Positions 1 to 8,288 of a DNA stretch of 64,000 nucleotides are shown here, piece by piece. The notes beneath the pieces are model-generated. The model searched no databases. It worked only from the letters and a program-made list of their open reading frames with translations, and had not been told where the DNA came from. Each line of letters begins with the position of its first letter. Position 1 is the first letter of the stretch. Position numbers and translations under genes: made by a program. Source of the DNA: Flavobacterium sandaracinum (GTDB lineage: Bacteria > Bacteroidota > Bacteroidia > Flavobacteriales > Flavobacteriaceae); the NCBI RefSeq assembly GCF_004349135.1, contig NZ_SMFN01000002.1:62001-126000 (forward strand). Reading direction: 5' to 3'.

Positions 1-24
1 TCACTTCAATCGGGGCTAGGGTTT
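1..24 (-). repeat. Dispersed stem-loop repeat, copy A (cut by window edge)
   Basis: Read on the minus strand this holds the left conserved box of the repeat family seen complete at 13641-13716 and 52024-52100: CCCTAGCCCCGATTGAAGTGA. The stem and right box lie outside the window. It sits 3' of the 5'-nucleotidase domain gene, in intergenic DNA. The call rests only on similarity of the box to the other copies. Confidence 0.6.
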
Positions 25-65
25 TACGTCTTTCTGCACTATTTGGTTTGTCTCAATTCAATTAT

Positions 66-845
66 TTATTCTACCGTAATTCTGACATCATTTATCACGG
101 GAATCGTATCTACTTCTTTGAAATAATCAATAAGAATATTACGTAGTTTATACTCTAAATCGTATTTCTGAACTCCTTTTTTGAAGAAATTCATATTATC
201 TCCGCCATTAGATAAATAATCATTGGTTCCTACATAATAAATGATCTCTTTTTGAACAGGTTTCCCTTGAACCGAAATATTTTTGGCAACATTATTTTTA
301 TCAATTGTAAATGTTACTCCGGCTAAAGGATGTGGTTTTTTTTCAGCAATAAAAAAGTCGACCATTTCAAGAATTTGCTCTCCTTTTAATGCAATAACAA
401 CCAAACTGTTTTCAAAAGGCATGATCTCAAAAGCGGTTCTTGCTGTTACATTTCCTTTTGGTAGAATAGAGCGAATCCCTCCGCTATTGAGCAAACAAAT
501 ATCAATATTCTTTTTTTCTCTGGCTTGAAAAACAATATTCCCTCTCATCAAAGTCACATCGGCCATCAAATTACCAATTTTAGTTTGCCATTTTCCACTG
601 CTCTTATCTAATGTTTCTGGGCAGTACGCTAATACACTATCTAAATCCTTGTTGATGTATTCCCGATACGGTTTTATGAAATTTTCAATTTCAAGAACTT
701 GACTTTCTTTTTCTGTAATAGGAATTCGTTTTCCTTCAATTTTAGTAACGTAGTAATTTTGTTTACTGCAAGAGACAACTAAAAAAAATGTTAAGGATAT
801 AACAAAAAGTTTAGAAACGTCATTATACTTTTTTAGATTTACCAT
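66..845 (-). CDS. 5'-nucleotidase C-terminal domain lipoprotein
   Basis: A 259-residue protein starting with a lipoprotein signal; the lipobox is VVSC with the cysteine at residue 26. The body matches the 5'-nucleotidase C-terminal domain: NSGGIR and PFENSL motifs in the first half and NGGDNM near the end, which in this family bind the nucleotide. The metallophosphatase domain that carries out catalysis is missing. In flavobacteria the two halves are commonly separate neighbouring genes, so the catalytic half is expected just past the left edge of the window (inference). The likely role is periplasmic or surface nucleotide breakdown. The gene is divergent from the next one, with 47 bases between the starts. 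Confidence 0.85.
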   Translation of the reverse strand: MVNLKKYNDVSKLFVISLTFFLVVSCSKQNYYVTKIEGKRIPITEKESQVLEIENFIKPYREYINKDLDSVLAYCPETLDKSSGKWQTKIGNLMADVTLMRGNIVFQAREKKNIDICLLNSGGIRSILPKGNVTARTAFEIMPFENSLVVIALKGEQILEMVDFFIAEKKPHPLAGVTFTIDKNNVAKNISVQGKPVQKEIIYYVGTNDYLSNGGDNMNFFKKGVQKYDLEYKLRNILIDYFKEVDTIPVINDVRITVE

Positions 846-866
846 TTTAAATGCGACTTAATTAAT

Positions 867-874
867 TAATTTTG
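867..874 (+). promoter_or_regulatory. Putative -7 promoter box (TAnnTTTG)
   Basis: TAATTTTG fits the Bacteroidota -7 consensus TAnnTTTG and ends 18 bases before the ATG at 893. No clear TTG is present about 19 bases further upstream, so only half of the promoter is recognisable. Confidence 0.4.
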
Positions 875-892
875 TAACTAAGTAAAAGTAAT

Positions 893-1411
893 ATGTTTTT
901 AAATTATATAAAGGATTTTTTTGCAAAAAAATCACTTAAAAATCACTTAAATAATTTAAAAAATATAAACGCTGTTGGTACAATACAAAACGTTGGCGTA
1001 TTGATTGATGCAACTGATTTTGAACATACGGATCTGTTAATCGAAGCCCTAACGGCAAATGGAATCGCAAGCGAAAATATAAAAGTGATGGTATTTCACA
1101 ATAAATTTAGGAAGAACGAAACGAACCTTTACAGTATAGTCAATGCTGGAGATCTTAAATGGAACGGCCAAATTTTAGATGTAGAGATTGTTGCTTTTTG
1201 TGCTGAAAAGTTTGATCTTCTAATTAGTTATTATGAAAAAGAGCGCGCTATTTTAATGCAAATTACGCACAATTCAAAAGCACAATTTAAAGTGGGGTTC
1301 TCGTCAGTAGACAAAAGATTAAATCATTTTATGATTAAAACGACAATAACTGCTTACACTATTTTTGTAAGTGAATTATTTAAATATTTAAAATTATTAA
1401 ACAAAATATAA
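893..1411 (+). CDS. DUF6913 family protein, function unknown
   Basis: A 172-residue soluble protein with a basic N-terminus and an alternating beta/alpha pattern (GVLIDATDFEH, VMVFHNKF). No signal peptide or catalytic motif is evident. It resembles the DUF6913 family, a flavobacterial protein usually found immediately before dapA. The stop is 8 bases before the dapA ATG, so the two are probably co-transcribed. Nothing in the sequence gives a function; a link to lysine or diaminopimelate synthesis is suggested only by the conserved neighbour. Confidence 0.75.
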   Translation: MFLNYIKDFFAKKSLKNHLNNLKNINAVGTIQNVGVLIDATDFEHTDLLIEALTANGIASENIKVMVFHNKFRKNETNLYSIVNAGDLKWNGQILDVEIVAFCAEKFDLLISYYEKERAILMQITHNSKAQFKVGFSSVDKRLNHFMIKTTITAYTIFVSELFKYLKLLNKI

Positions 1412-1419
1412 TATAAGTT

Positions 1420-2307
1420 ATGCAATCATTAATAGGAACAGGTGTTGCTCTTGTAACTCCATTTAAACAAGATTTTTCAATTGATACTGAAGCATTAAAA
1501 AGAATTGTTAATTTTTCTATAGACGGAGGAATTGAGTATCTGGTAGTATTGGGAACAACAGCCGAAAATGCTACTTTGTCCCAAGAGGAAAAAGAAATAG
1601 TTATTCAAACTGTAATTGAAGCTAATAATGGGGTACTGCCTTTAGTGTTGGGAGTAGGAGGTAACAATACTGCGAAAGTTGTTGAAGAATTGAAAACAAG
1701 AGATTTATCAGCATTTGCAGCTATACTTTCTGTTTCGCCATATTATAATAAGCCTACACAAGAAGGGATTTACCAACATTTTAAAGCGGTTGCGGAAGCG
1801 GCTCCAATTCCTGTAATTTTATATAATGTTCCAGGAAGAACAGCGAGCAATATGTTGCCATCAACGGTTGTTCGTTTGGCTAATGAATTCAAAAATGTTG
1901 TTGCTATAAAGGAAGCGGCAGGTGATCTTGTTCAAGCGATGCAACTATTAAAAGACAAGCCAAAAGACTTTTTAGTGATTTCAGGTGATGATATGATTGC
2001 TTTACCAATAGTTTTAGCGGGTGGAGCAGGTGTGATTTCAGTTATTGGTCAAGGTTTTCCTAAAGAATTTTCTGAAATGATTCGTTTAGGTTTAAACCGT
2101 AAAGTAGATGAAGCTTTCAAAACGCAATACCTTTTAGCGGATTGTATTGATATGATTTTTGAGCAAGGAAATCCTGCTGGAATCAAACAAGTGTTTCTAT
2201 CACAGGGAATATCAGAAAATACCGTGCGTTTGCCATTAGTAACAGTAGAGGATGAATTGGCCGAAAGAATTGATCAGTTTGTGAAAAAAGTCAACAAACA
2301 AGCCTAA
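1420..2307 (+). CDS. dapA: 4-hydroxy-tetrahydrodipicolinate synthase
   Basis: A 295-residue cytoplasmic TIM-barrel enzyme condensing pyruvate with aspartate semialdehyde, the first committed step toward diaminopimelate and lysine. The catalytic set is complete: T46 and T47 (GTTAEN), Y135 and R140 (YNVPGRT) and the Schiff-base lysine K164 (VAIKEA), matching T44, T45, Y133, R138 and K161 of the E. coli enzyme. Length is normal for the family. It follows the DUF6913 gene by 8 bases and is probably in the same transcript. A separate promoter lies between it and bamD. Confidence 0.97.
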   Translation: MQSLIGTGVALVTPFKQDFSIDTEALKRIVNFSIDGGIEYLVVLGTTAENATLSQEEKEIVIQTVIEANNGVLPLVLGVGGNNTAKVVEELKTRDLSAFAAILSVSPYYNKPTQEGIYQHFKAVAEAAPIPVILYNVPGRTASNMLPSTVVRLANEFKNVVAIKEAAGDLVQAMQLLKDKPKDFLVISGDDMIALPIVLAGGAGVISVIGQGFPKEFSEMIRLGLNRKVDEAFKTQYLLADCIDMIFEQGNPAGIKQVFLSQGISENTVRLPLVTVEDELAERIDQFVKKVNKQA

Positions 2308-2340
2308 AAAAGGAGTTTTCTTTTAAACAAAAAATATATT

Positions 2341-2370
2341 TTGAAGTCGCTAAATTAATAACTAAATTTG
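2341..2370 (+). promoter_or_regulatory. Putative promoter for the bamD transcript
   Basis: TTG at 2341-2343, a 19-base spacer and TAAATTTG at 2363-2370 make a full match to the Bacteroidota TTG-N19-TAnnTTTG promoter. Transcription would begin near 2376, leaving a leader of about 60 nucleotides that contains the hairpin at 2387-2420. Confidence 0.65.
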
Positions 2371-2386
2371 CCACCGAAACTTCGGT

Positions 2387-2420
2387 ATGATTTCATGTGG
2401 TGTTTCAACCATGAAATCAT
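2387..2420 (+). promoter_or_regulatory. 5' leader hairpin before bamD
   Basis: ATGATTTCATG (2387-2397) and CATGAAATCAT (2410-2420) form a perfect 11-bp stem around a 12-base loop. It lies wholly in the predicted bamD leader and ends 15 bases before the ATG. It is followed by an A-rich stretch, not a T-run, so it is not a normal terminator. An RNA stability or translation role, or a dyad operator, is possible. Confidence 0.5.
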
Positions 2421-2435
2421 AAAAAAAGTAAAAAA

Positions 2436-3230
2436 ATGAAAAAACTACTATCTCTATTGCTTCTTGTTGTTGTGTTCAGTTCTTGTAACGAATATCAAAA
2501 AGCATTAAAAACCGAAGATGTTGCTGTTAAATTTGAAATGGCGACTAAATTATATGAGGCTGGAAAATATTCCAAAGCAATTCGTATTTTTGAGCAAATA
2601 GCTCCAGCATATAGAGGAAAACCTCAAGCGGAGAAATTATTTTACATGTTTTCACAGTCGTACTTTAAAACAAAACAATATACATTATCAGGTTATCAAT
2701 TTGAAAGTTTTGTTTCAAGTTATCCTAAAAGTGAAAAATTACAAGAAGCAGCGTATTTAGGAGCAAAAAGCTATTCGATGTTGTCTCCAGTATTCAGTTT
2801 AGATCAAACAGATACCAATAAAGCATTAGATAAATTACAATCTTTTATTGATACGTATCCAAACTCCGAGTATATAACAGAGGCTAACAATGTTGTAAAA
2901 GTACTCAGTGAAAAAATCGAGAAAAAAGTATATGAAAACGCCAAGGGGTACAATACAATATCAGATTTTAAATCGGCAATTGTTGCCTTAGACAATTTTG
3001 TTGCAGATTATCCTGGAACACCATTTAAAGAAGATGCTTTGTATTACAAGTTTGATTCAGCCTATCAATTGGCTATTAATAGTGTTCCTGCAAAAATGCA
3101 AGATCGATTAATTGTTGCAAAAGCTGCTCAATTAAATTTGATGAAATTTAAAGCCGAAACAAAGTATAAAAAAGTAGCTACCGAAATGTTAGCACGAATA
3201 GATAAAGATTTACAAAAATTTACTAAATAA
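2436..3230 (+). CDS. bamD: Outer membrane protein assembly factor BamD
   Basis: A 264-residue lipoprotein (signal ending FSSC, cysteine 17) made of tetratricopeptide-like helices. It has the BamD order: a first TPR around residues 30-65 (AGKYSKAIRIFEQIAPAY), a second with YQFESFVSSYPKSEK, and a third with LQSFIDTYPNSEY. BamD is the essential lipoprotein partner of BamA in folding outer membrane beta-barrels and sits on the periplasmic face of the outer membrane. It heads a run with the omega-like gene (8 bases later) and coaBC, under the promoter at 2341-2370 and behind a strong leader hairpin. Confidence 0.93.
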   Translation: MKKLLSLLLLVVVFSSCNEYQKALKTEDVAVKFEMATKLYEAGKYSKAIRIFEQIAPAYRGKPQAEKLFYMFSQSYFKTKQYTLSGYQFESFVSSYPKSEKLQEAAYLGAKSYSMLSPVFSLDQTDTNKALDKLQSFIDTYPNSEYITEANNVVKVLSEKIEKKVYENAKGYNTISDFKSAIVALDNFVADYPGTPFKEDALYYKFDSAYQLAINSVPAKMQDRLIVAKAAQLNLMKFKAETKYKKVATEMLARIDKDLQKFTK

Positions 3231-3238
3231 ATAAAGTC

Positions 3239-3556
3239 ATGGATTTAAAAAAGACGAATGCTCCAGTAAATACAATAACATACAACAAAAATGTTATTGA
3301 AGAACCTACTGGTAATGTGTATGAAGCGATAACCATTATGGCTAAAAGAGCAAACCAAATCAATTCTGAAATTAAAAAAGAATTGACAGAGAAGTTAGAA
3401 GAATTTGCTACATATAATGATAGTCTTGAAGAAGTTTTTGAAAATAAAGAACAAATTGAGGTTTCAAAATTTTACGAAAAATTGCCAAAGCCACATGCTT
3501 TAGCAGTTCAAGAATGGTTAGATGGTAAAATTTACCACAGAGATTCAAATAAATAA
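3239..3556 (+). CDS. RNA polymerase omega/Rpb6-like subunit
   Basis: A 105-residue acidic protein. Residues 27-50 carry the Rpb6/omega signature (NVYEAITIMAKRANQI) that clamps the beta' subunit of RNA polymerase. It starts 8 bases after the bamD stop and ends 7 bases before the coaBC ATG. An rpoZ-like gene next to coaBC is a widespread bacterial arrangement and supports the call. Bacteroidota versions are divergent, which is why no symbol is assigned. Confidence 0.8.
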   Translation: MDLKKTNAPVNTITYNKNVIEEPTGNVYEAITIMAKRANQINSEIKKELTEKLEEFATYNDSLEEVFENKEQIEVSKFYEKLPKPHALAVQEWLDGKIYHRDSNK

Positions 3557-3563
3557 TTGTACG

Positions 3564-4781
3564 ATGTCAGTTTTAAACGGGAAGAAAATTTTACTAGGAA
3601 TTTCTGGTGGAATTGCGGCCTATAAAACAGCATCTTTAGTACGACTTTTCATAAAAGCAGGTGCGCATGTCCAAGTGATCATGACACCTGCTTCTAAGGA
3701 TTTTATTACTCCACTGACGTTATCTACGTTATCTAAAAATCCTGTACATTCCAGTTTTTATAATCAAGATGATGAAAACGAAAAATGGAATAATCATGTA
3801 GAATTAGCACTTTGGGCTGATTTAATGATTATTGCACCTGCGACGGCTAATACAGTGTCAAAAATGGCAAATGGAACGTGTGATAATCTTTTGATTGCCG
3901 CGTATTTATCAGCAAAATGTCCTGTGTATTTTGCTCCTGCAATGGATTTAGACATGTACAAACACCCTTCTACAATAGCTAATTTTACTTTTCTTGAACA
4001 ATTTGGAAACATAATTATTCCTGCCGAAAGTGGTGAATTGGCAAGTGGATTATCTGGAGAAGGCAGAATGGCTGAACCAGAACACATTGTTGCTTTTATA
4101 GCAGATGATTTAAATAGTAAACTACCGCTTAAGGGCAAAAAAATACTCATCACTGCCGGACCAACTTACGAAGCAATAGATCCTGTGCGTTTTATAGGAA
4201 ATCATTCTTCTGGTAAAATGGGTTTCGATATTGCAAGTAGTGCTGCAAATTTAGGTGCTTCTGTGATTTTAATCTCTGGCCCTACAAATTGCACTGTTTC
4301 TAATCCATTAATACAGGTGATCCCAGTTGTTTCTGCTGAAGAAATGTATTTTGCTTGTCATCAGTTTTATGCAGATGTTGATGTAGTTGTAGCTGCGGCA
4401 GCAGTAGCAGATTATAAGCCTAAGCATGTCGCTCAACAGAAAATTAAAAAAGCCGCTGCTAATTTTGTAATCGAACTCGAAAAAACCAAGGATATATTAG
4501 CTTCACTGGGTTTATCAAAGAAAAATCAATACCTGATTGGTTTTGCTTTAGAAACAGAAAATGAAATTGAAAATGCAAAGTTAAAAATTCAGAAAAAAAA
4601 CTTAGATTTGATTGTTTTGAATTCACTACAGGATGAGGGTGCAGGTTTTGGCAAGGCAACCAATAAGGTTACTTTTATTGATAAATTTTTTCATGTAGAG
4701 CCAATGGAATTAAAGTCAAAAGAGGAAGTGGCAGAAGATATTCTGCATAAAATAATAATGCATTTTGGAATTCAACGATAG
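3564..4781 (+). CDS. coaBC: Bifunctional phosphopantothenoylcysteine decarboxylase / phosphopantothenate-cysteine ligase
   Basis: A 405-residue two-domain coenzyme A enzyme. The N-terminal half is the FMN-dependent CoaC decarboxylase: GISGGIAAYK near the start, the active-site histidine in NHVELALWAD, and PAMDLDMY. The C-terminal half is the CoaB ligase: ILITAGPTYEAIDPVR, GNHSSGKMG, AAAVADYKPK. The ATG at 3564 was chosen because it begins MSVLNGKKILLG as in relatives; an in-frame extension upstream would overlap the omega-like gene. Together with coaE at 10635 the window holds two steps of CoA synthesis. Confidence 0.96.
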   Translation: MSVLNGKKILLGISGGIAAYKTASLVRLFIKAGAHVQVIMTPASKDFITPLTLSTLSKNPVHSSFYNQDDENEKWNNHVELALWADLMIIAPATANTVSKMANGTCDNLLIAAYLSAKCPVYFAPAMDLDMYKHPSTIANFTFLEQFGNIIIPAESGELASGLSGEGRMAEPEHIVAFIADDLNSKLPLKGKKILITAGPTYEAIDPVRFIGNHSSGKMGFDIASSAANLGASVILISGPTNCTVSNPLIQVIPVVSAEEMYFACHQFYADVDVVVAAAAVADYKPKHVAQQKIKKAAANFVIELEKTKDILASLGLSKKNQYLIGFALETENEIENAKLKIQKKNLDLIVLNSLQDEGAGFGKATNKVTFIDKFFHVEPMELKSKEEVAEDILHKIIMHFGIQR

Positions 4782-4847
4782 TTTACCAAAATTATATCTT
4801 TAATAGTAGTTGTTAATTTGACAAAATCCTAAAATAAAAATCTACAA

Positions 4848-5732
4848 ATGAATAAAATATTTACTTTTTTGCTGCTTTTTATTCTTGGAATTGCTCAAGC
4901 GCAACAGTTGAATTGTACCGTTACGGTTGATTCACAAAGATTAGGCGCTACTAATCAACAAATTTTTAAAAGCTTAGAGACTGCTATAACCGAGTTTGTA
5001 AATAAAACAGATTGGACGGGTGTTGCGGTGAAGCAAAATGAAAAAATTAATTGTTCGATGTACATAACTATCTCTTCAAATAGTTCGGATCAATTTACAG
5101 CTACCATTCAAGTGCAATCATCAAGACCTATTTTTAATTCCTCCTATTCTTCTCCAGTATTCAATTATAATGATAAAGATTTTAATTTTAGGTACACGGA
5201 GTTTGAAAACCTAATATTTAGTCCAACTACATTTGATTCTAATTTAGTTTCGGTTCTTGCTTTTTATAGTTATGTTATTTTAGCAATGGATGCAGATACT
5301 TTTGTTTTGGAATCTGGAAACCCTAATTTTGAAATTGCTCAAAACATTTCAAATGTGGCACAACAAGGAGGCTCAAAAGGTTGGAGTCAAGCGGATGGCA
5401 ACCAAACGCGTTTTTTTTTAATAAATGATATGCTATCACCAACTTTTAAACAAATTAGACAAACGGTTTTTGATTATCACACCGGTTTAGATGTAATGAC
5501 TAAAGAGGTTAAGATTGCTAAAGAAAAAATTAAAGTGGCAGTAATGAATTTATCAAGATTAAATGCTTTAAGACCAAACGCCTTTCTAACGCGTGTTTTT
5601 TTTGATGCCAAATCAGATGAAATTGTTTCTGTTTTTTCAGGAGGTCCAAGCATTACTGTATCTGACTTAGTCGATAATCTTAATAAAATTTCCCCTTTGA
5701 ACTCGAGTAAATGGATGTCAATTAAACAGTAG
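4848..5732 (+). CDS. DUF4835 family secreted protein
   Basis: A 294-residue protein with a clear signal peptide (cleavage expected after GIAQA, around residue 19). The mature part is beta-rich with a conserved centre (FRYTEFENLIF, YYSYVILAMDADTF-type wording here as FYSYVILAMD). It belongs to the DUF4835 family, a Bacteroidota envelope protein normally encoded between coaBC and recN, as here. The role is unknown; a periplasmic or outer-membrane-associated location is inferred from the signal. It begins 66 bases after coaBC and could share its transcript. Confidence 0.85.
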   Translation: MNKIFTFLLLFILGIAQAQQLNCTVTVDSQRLGATNQQIFKSLETAITEFVNKTDWTGVAVKQNEKINCSMYITISSNSSDQFTATIQVQSSRPIFNSSYSSPVFNYNDKDFNFRYTEFENLIFSPTTFDSNLVSVLAFYSYVILAMDADTFVLESGNPNFEIAQNISNVAQQGGSKGWSQADGNQTRFFLINDMLSPTFKQIRQTVFDYHTGLDVMTKEVKIAKEKIKVAVMNLSRLNALRPNAFLTRVFFDAKSDEIVSVFSGGPSITVSDLVDNLNKISPLNSSKWMSIKQ

Positions 5733-5783
5733 TTTTTTCATTCTTTAGCTCAATTCTAGTCTCTCATTCCTAAAATAAATATA

Positions 5784-7436
5784 ATGATAACGTCACTTTC
5801 GATAAAAAACTATGCTTTAATAGAAAAATTGACTATTGATTTTTCCAAGGGTTTTTCAACAATAACCGGAGAAACAGGTGCTGGTAAATCTATTATTTTA
5901 GGTGCATTAGGTCTTGTTCTAGGAAAAAGAGCAGATTTAACTTCCTTGAAAAACAAAGAGGAAAAATGCATTATTGAAGCTCATTTTGAAATTTCAAAGT
6001 ATAATTTATTGCCTTTTTTTGAAGCTAATGATTTAGATTATGAAACCGAAACTATAATTAGACGTGAGATTCTCCCATCAGGGAAATCTAGGGCTTTTAT
6101 TAATGACAGTCCGGTGAATCTTCAGGAACTTCAGGAATTGAGTTTGTTTTTAATAGACATTCATTCGCAACAGCAAACACAAGAACTTTCAGATGAAAAT
6201 GTCCAGTTTAACATTATTGATGCCATTGCTGGTAATAAGGAAACTATTTTAGAGTATCAAGTACTTTTAAAAAATTATAAAGCAGATAAATCTAAATTGA
6301 ACGCACTGCTAAAAAAACAAAGTGAATCTAATAAAGAGCAGGAATACAATGCGTTTTTGTTAGATGAATTAGTAGCAGCTAATCTAAAATCAGGGGAACA
6401 GGAAACGCTAGAAGCTGATTTTGAGAAATTAAATAATGTTGAAATTATAAAAGAATCTATTGATAAGGCTTTGGCTATTGCTAATGACGAACAAATAGGT
6501 GTGATGAATAATCTGAAAGAAATTAAAGTGGCTTTACAGAAAATTGCTCCTTTTTCTGCGGATTATCAATCTTTATTAGACAGAATTGCAAGCGTAACGA
6601 TTGAATTTGATGATATTTCAGAAGAGATTAGTCGCAGTTCAGAAAAATTGGTAAATGATCCAGAGCAATTGGATTTAATTAGTCAAAAGCTGCAAGTTAT
6701 TTTTAGTTTGCAAAAGAAACATCAGGTTAGTACGGTGGAAGAACTATTGCAGATTCAAAGTAAATTAGAAAATTTAGTTTTAGAATTAGGTAGCATAGAG
6801 GAAGAAATTGCAGTATTGACGGATTCAATAGAGCAAAAAACTTCAAGTTTAGATGCTTTGTCAGCTGACATTCATGATAAAAGAGTAGAGTCTATTCCAG
6901 TTTTGTCTCAAAAGTTAATAGTGATTTTAGAAACTTTAGGAATGCCAAATGTTCGTTTCAAAATAGAAATTAATTCGGTGGAAACGTATTTCCCAAATGG
7001 TAAAGATATTCTTCAGTTTTTGTTTTCGGCTAATAAAGGAACTGATTTCGGTCTATTGAAAAAAGTAGCTTCTGGAGGAGAAATGTCGAGAATTATGTTG
7101 GCTGTTAAAGCAATCTTGGCAAAATATTCAAAACTACCAACACTGATTTTTGATGAAATTGACACGGGTGTATCCGGTGAAATTGCTATCAGAATGGGAG
7201 AAATAATGAAAGATATGAGTAAAGAGATGCAAATTTTTGCCATCACACATTTACCTCAAATTGCCGCAAAGGGGAATGCCCATTTTAAAGTATTTAAATC
7301 CACTGTTGGTGACGATACGCAATCGGAGTTAAAGTTGTTAAATGATCAAGATCGAGTGGTAGAAATTGCTCAAATGTTGTCTGGAACTGTTGTTTCTGAA
7401 TCAGCCTTAAATCATGCGAAAGCCTTGTTGAACTAA
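5784..7436 (+). CDS. recN: DNA repair protein RecN
   Basis: A 550-residue SMC-like ATPase of double-strand-break repair. The N-terminal head has the P-loop GETGAGKS (about residues 28-35) within the RecN-typical ITGETGAGKSI. The middle (about 160-400) is coiled coil. The C-terminal head has the ABC signature SGGEMSR and the Walker B LIFDEIDTGVSG, followed by the ITHLPQIAA switch. All ATPase elements are present and the length is normal. The last 12 bases of the gene overlap the -33 part of the promoter for the next gene. Confidence 0.97.
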   Translation: MITSLSIKNYALIEKLTIDFSKGFSTITGETGAGKSIILGALGLVLGKRADLTSLKNKEEKCIIEAHFEISKYNLLPFFEANDLDYETETIIRREILPSGKSRAFINDSPVNLQELQELSLFLIDIHSQQQTQELSDENVQFNIIDAIAGNKETILEYQVLLKNYKADKSKLNALLKKQSESNKEQEYNAFLLDELVAANLKSGEQETLEADFEKLNNVEIIKESIDKALAIANDEQIGVMNNLKEIKVALQKIAPFSADYQSLLDRIASVTIEFDDISEEISRSSEKLVNDPEQLDLISQKLQVIFSLQKKHQVSTVEELLQIQSKLENLVLELGSIEEEIAVLTDSIEQKTSSLDALSADIHDKRVESIPVLSQKLIVILETLGMPNVRFKIEINSVETYFPNGKDILQFLFSANKGTDFGLLKKVASGGEMSRIMLAVKAILAKYSKLPTLIFDEIDTGVSGEIAIRMGEIMKDMSKEMQIFAITHLPQIAAKGNAHFKVFKSTVGDDTQSELKLLNDQDRVVEIAQMLSGTVVSESALNHAKALLN

Positions 7437-7454
7437 TATTTTAAATTATATTTG
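7425..7454 (+). promoter_or_regulatory. Putative promoter for the 7515 gene
   Basis: TTG (7425-7427), 19 bases, then TATATTTG (7447-7454) match the Bacteroidota promoter at both boxes. The -33 box lies inside the end of recN. Transcription would start near 7460, about 55 bases before the ATG. Confidence 0.65.
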
Positions 7455-7514
7455 TCGCTAAAAAAAGAAGGACTCAATTAATTTACTAATGTGATTTTAA
7501 AGTAAAATAGAACT

Positions 7515-8222
7515 ATGAATAAATCAATTGGGATATTTAGCGTAATCTGTATATTTTTTTTTAATACTTCTTTTGGGCAAACTATGACAACAACTGATGG
7601 TGTAGGTTTAGATAATAGAAATACTTCTATGTATGTTGTCAGTGATTATTCAGATGGATTTTATGTTACTTTAGAAGATTTTATAAACAAAAAAAAGACC
7701 AAACTTAATCCAGTTGAACGCAGAGCGATTGTTGGATTTGAAAAAAAAGTAATACCTAAAGATGTTATTGTAGATCATGTGTTTCTTTATACGGTAGCTG
7801 ATCAAATGAAACTGACGGGAGTTTTTGCTGTTTCGCTAGAAGGAAATCTTTATATACAACAAAAAAATTTCCGTAAGTATGCGGTAAAAGGAGATAAAAA
7901 TGAAGAAGGAAATAATCCAAACTCGTACCATAGAGTGTTGCAAGCTGGAAGGTTTTTCTATTTAGAAGCGGAACTTGCTAATAGCTGGTCAAAGGGATTT
8001 GCTTATGGAAGCGGTGGAGCTGTTGGAGGTGTAATAGGATCTTCCATGAATCGATTAAAGGGGATTGTATTTGATGTCGTTAAAAAAGAGTTTAATGTTT
8101 TAAAAGATTGTAAAGATTTTAATGAATTTTTAACAATTCATCAAGCGGAAAACCTAGAATGCAAAAACAAAAAAATGGATATCGAAACGGTAAGAGAAAA
8201 TATTAACAAAATTATTAAATAA
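7515..8222 (+). CDS. Secreted protein of unknown function
   Basis: A 235-residue protein with a signal peptide (hydrophobic residues 5-20, cleavage expected after NTSFG). The mature part has short beta-strand segments and a glycine-rich hydrophobic stretch (GSGGAVGGVIGSS, around residues 175-187) that could be a membrane-inserting segment, then a lysine-rich C-terminus. I do not recognise a family. It has its own promoter at 7425-7454 and is followed by fabV after 66 bases; no functional link is apparent. Confidence 0.7.
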   Translation: MNKSIGIFSVICIFFFNTSFGQTMTTTDGVGLDNRNTSMYVVSDYSDGFYVTLEDFINKKKTKLNPVERRAIVGFEKKVIPKDVIVDHVFLYTVADQMKLTGVFAVSLEGNLYIQQKNFRKYAVKGDKNEEGNNPNSYHRVLQAGRFFYLEAELANSWSKGFAYGSGGAVGGVIGSSMNRLKGIVFDVVKKEFNVLKDCKDFNEFLTIHQAENLECKNKKMDIETVRENINKIIK

Positions 8223-8288
8223 GAAATTTGTTTTTTAAATCAAAAGAGGAACAAACTGAACAATATAAAACGGAAATAAAAGACAGTT

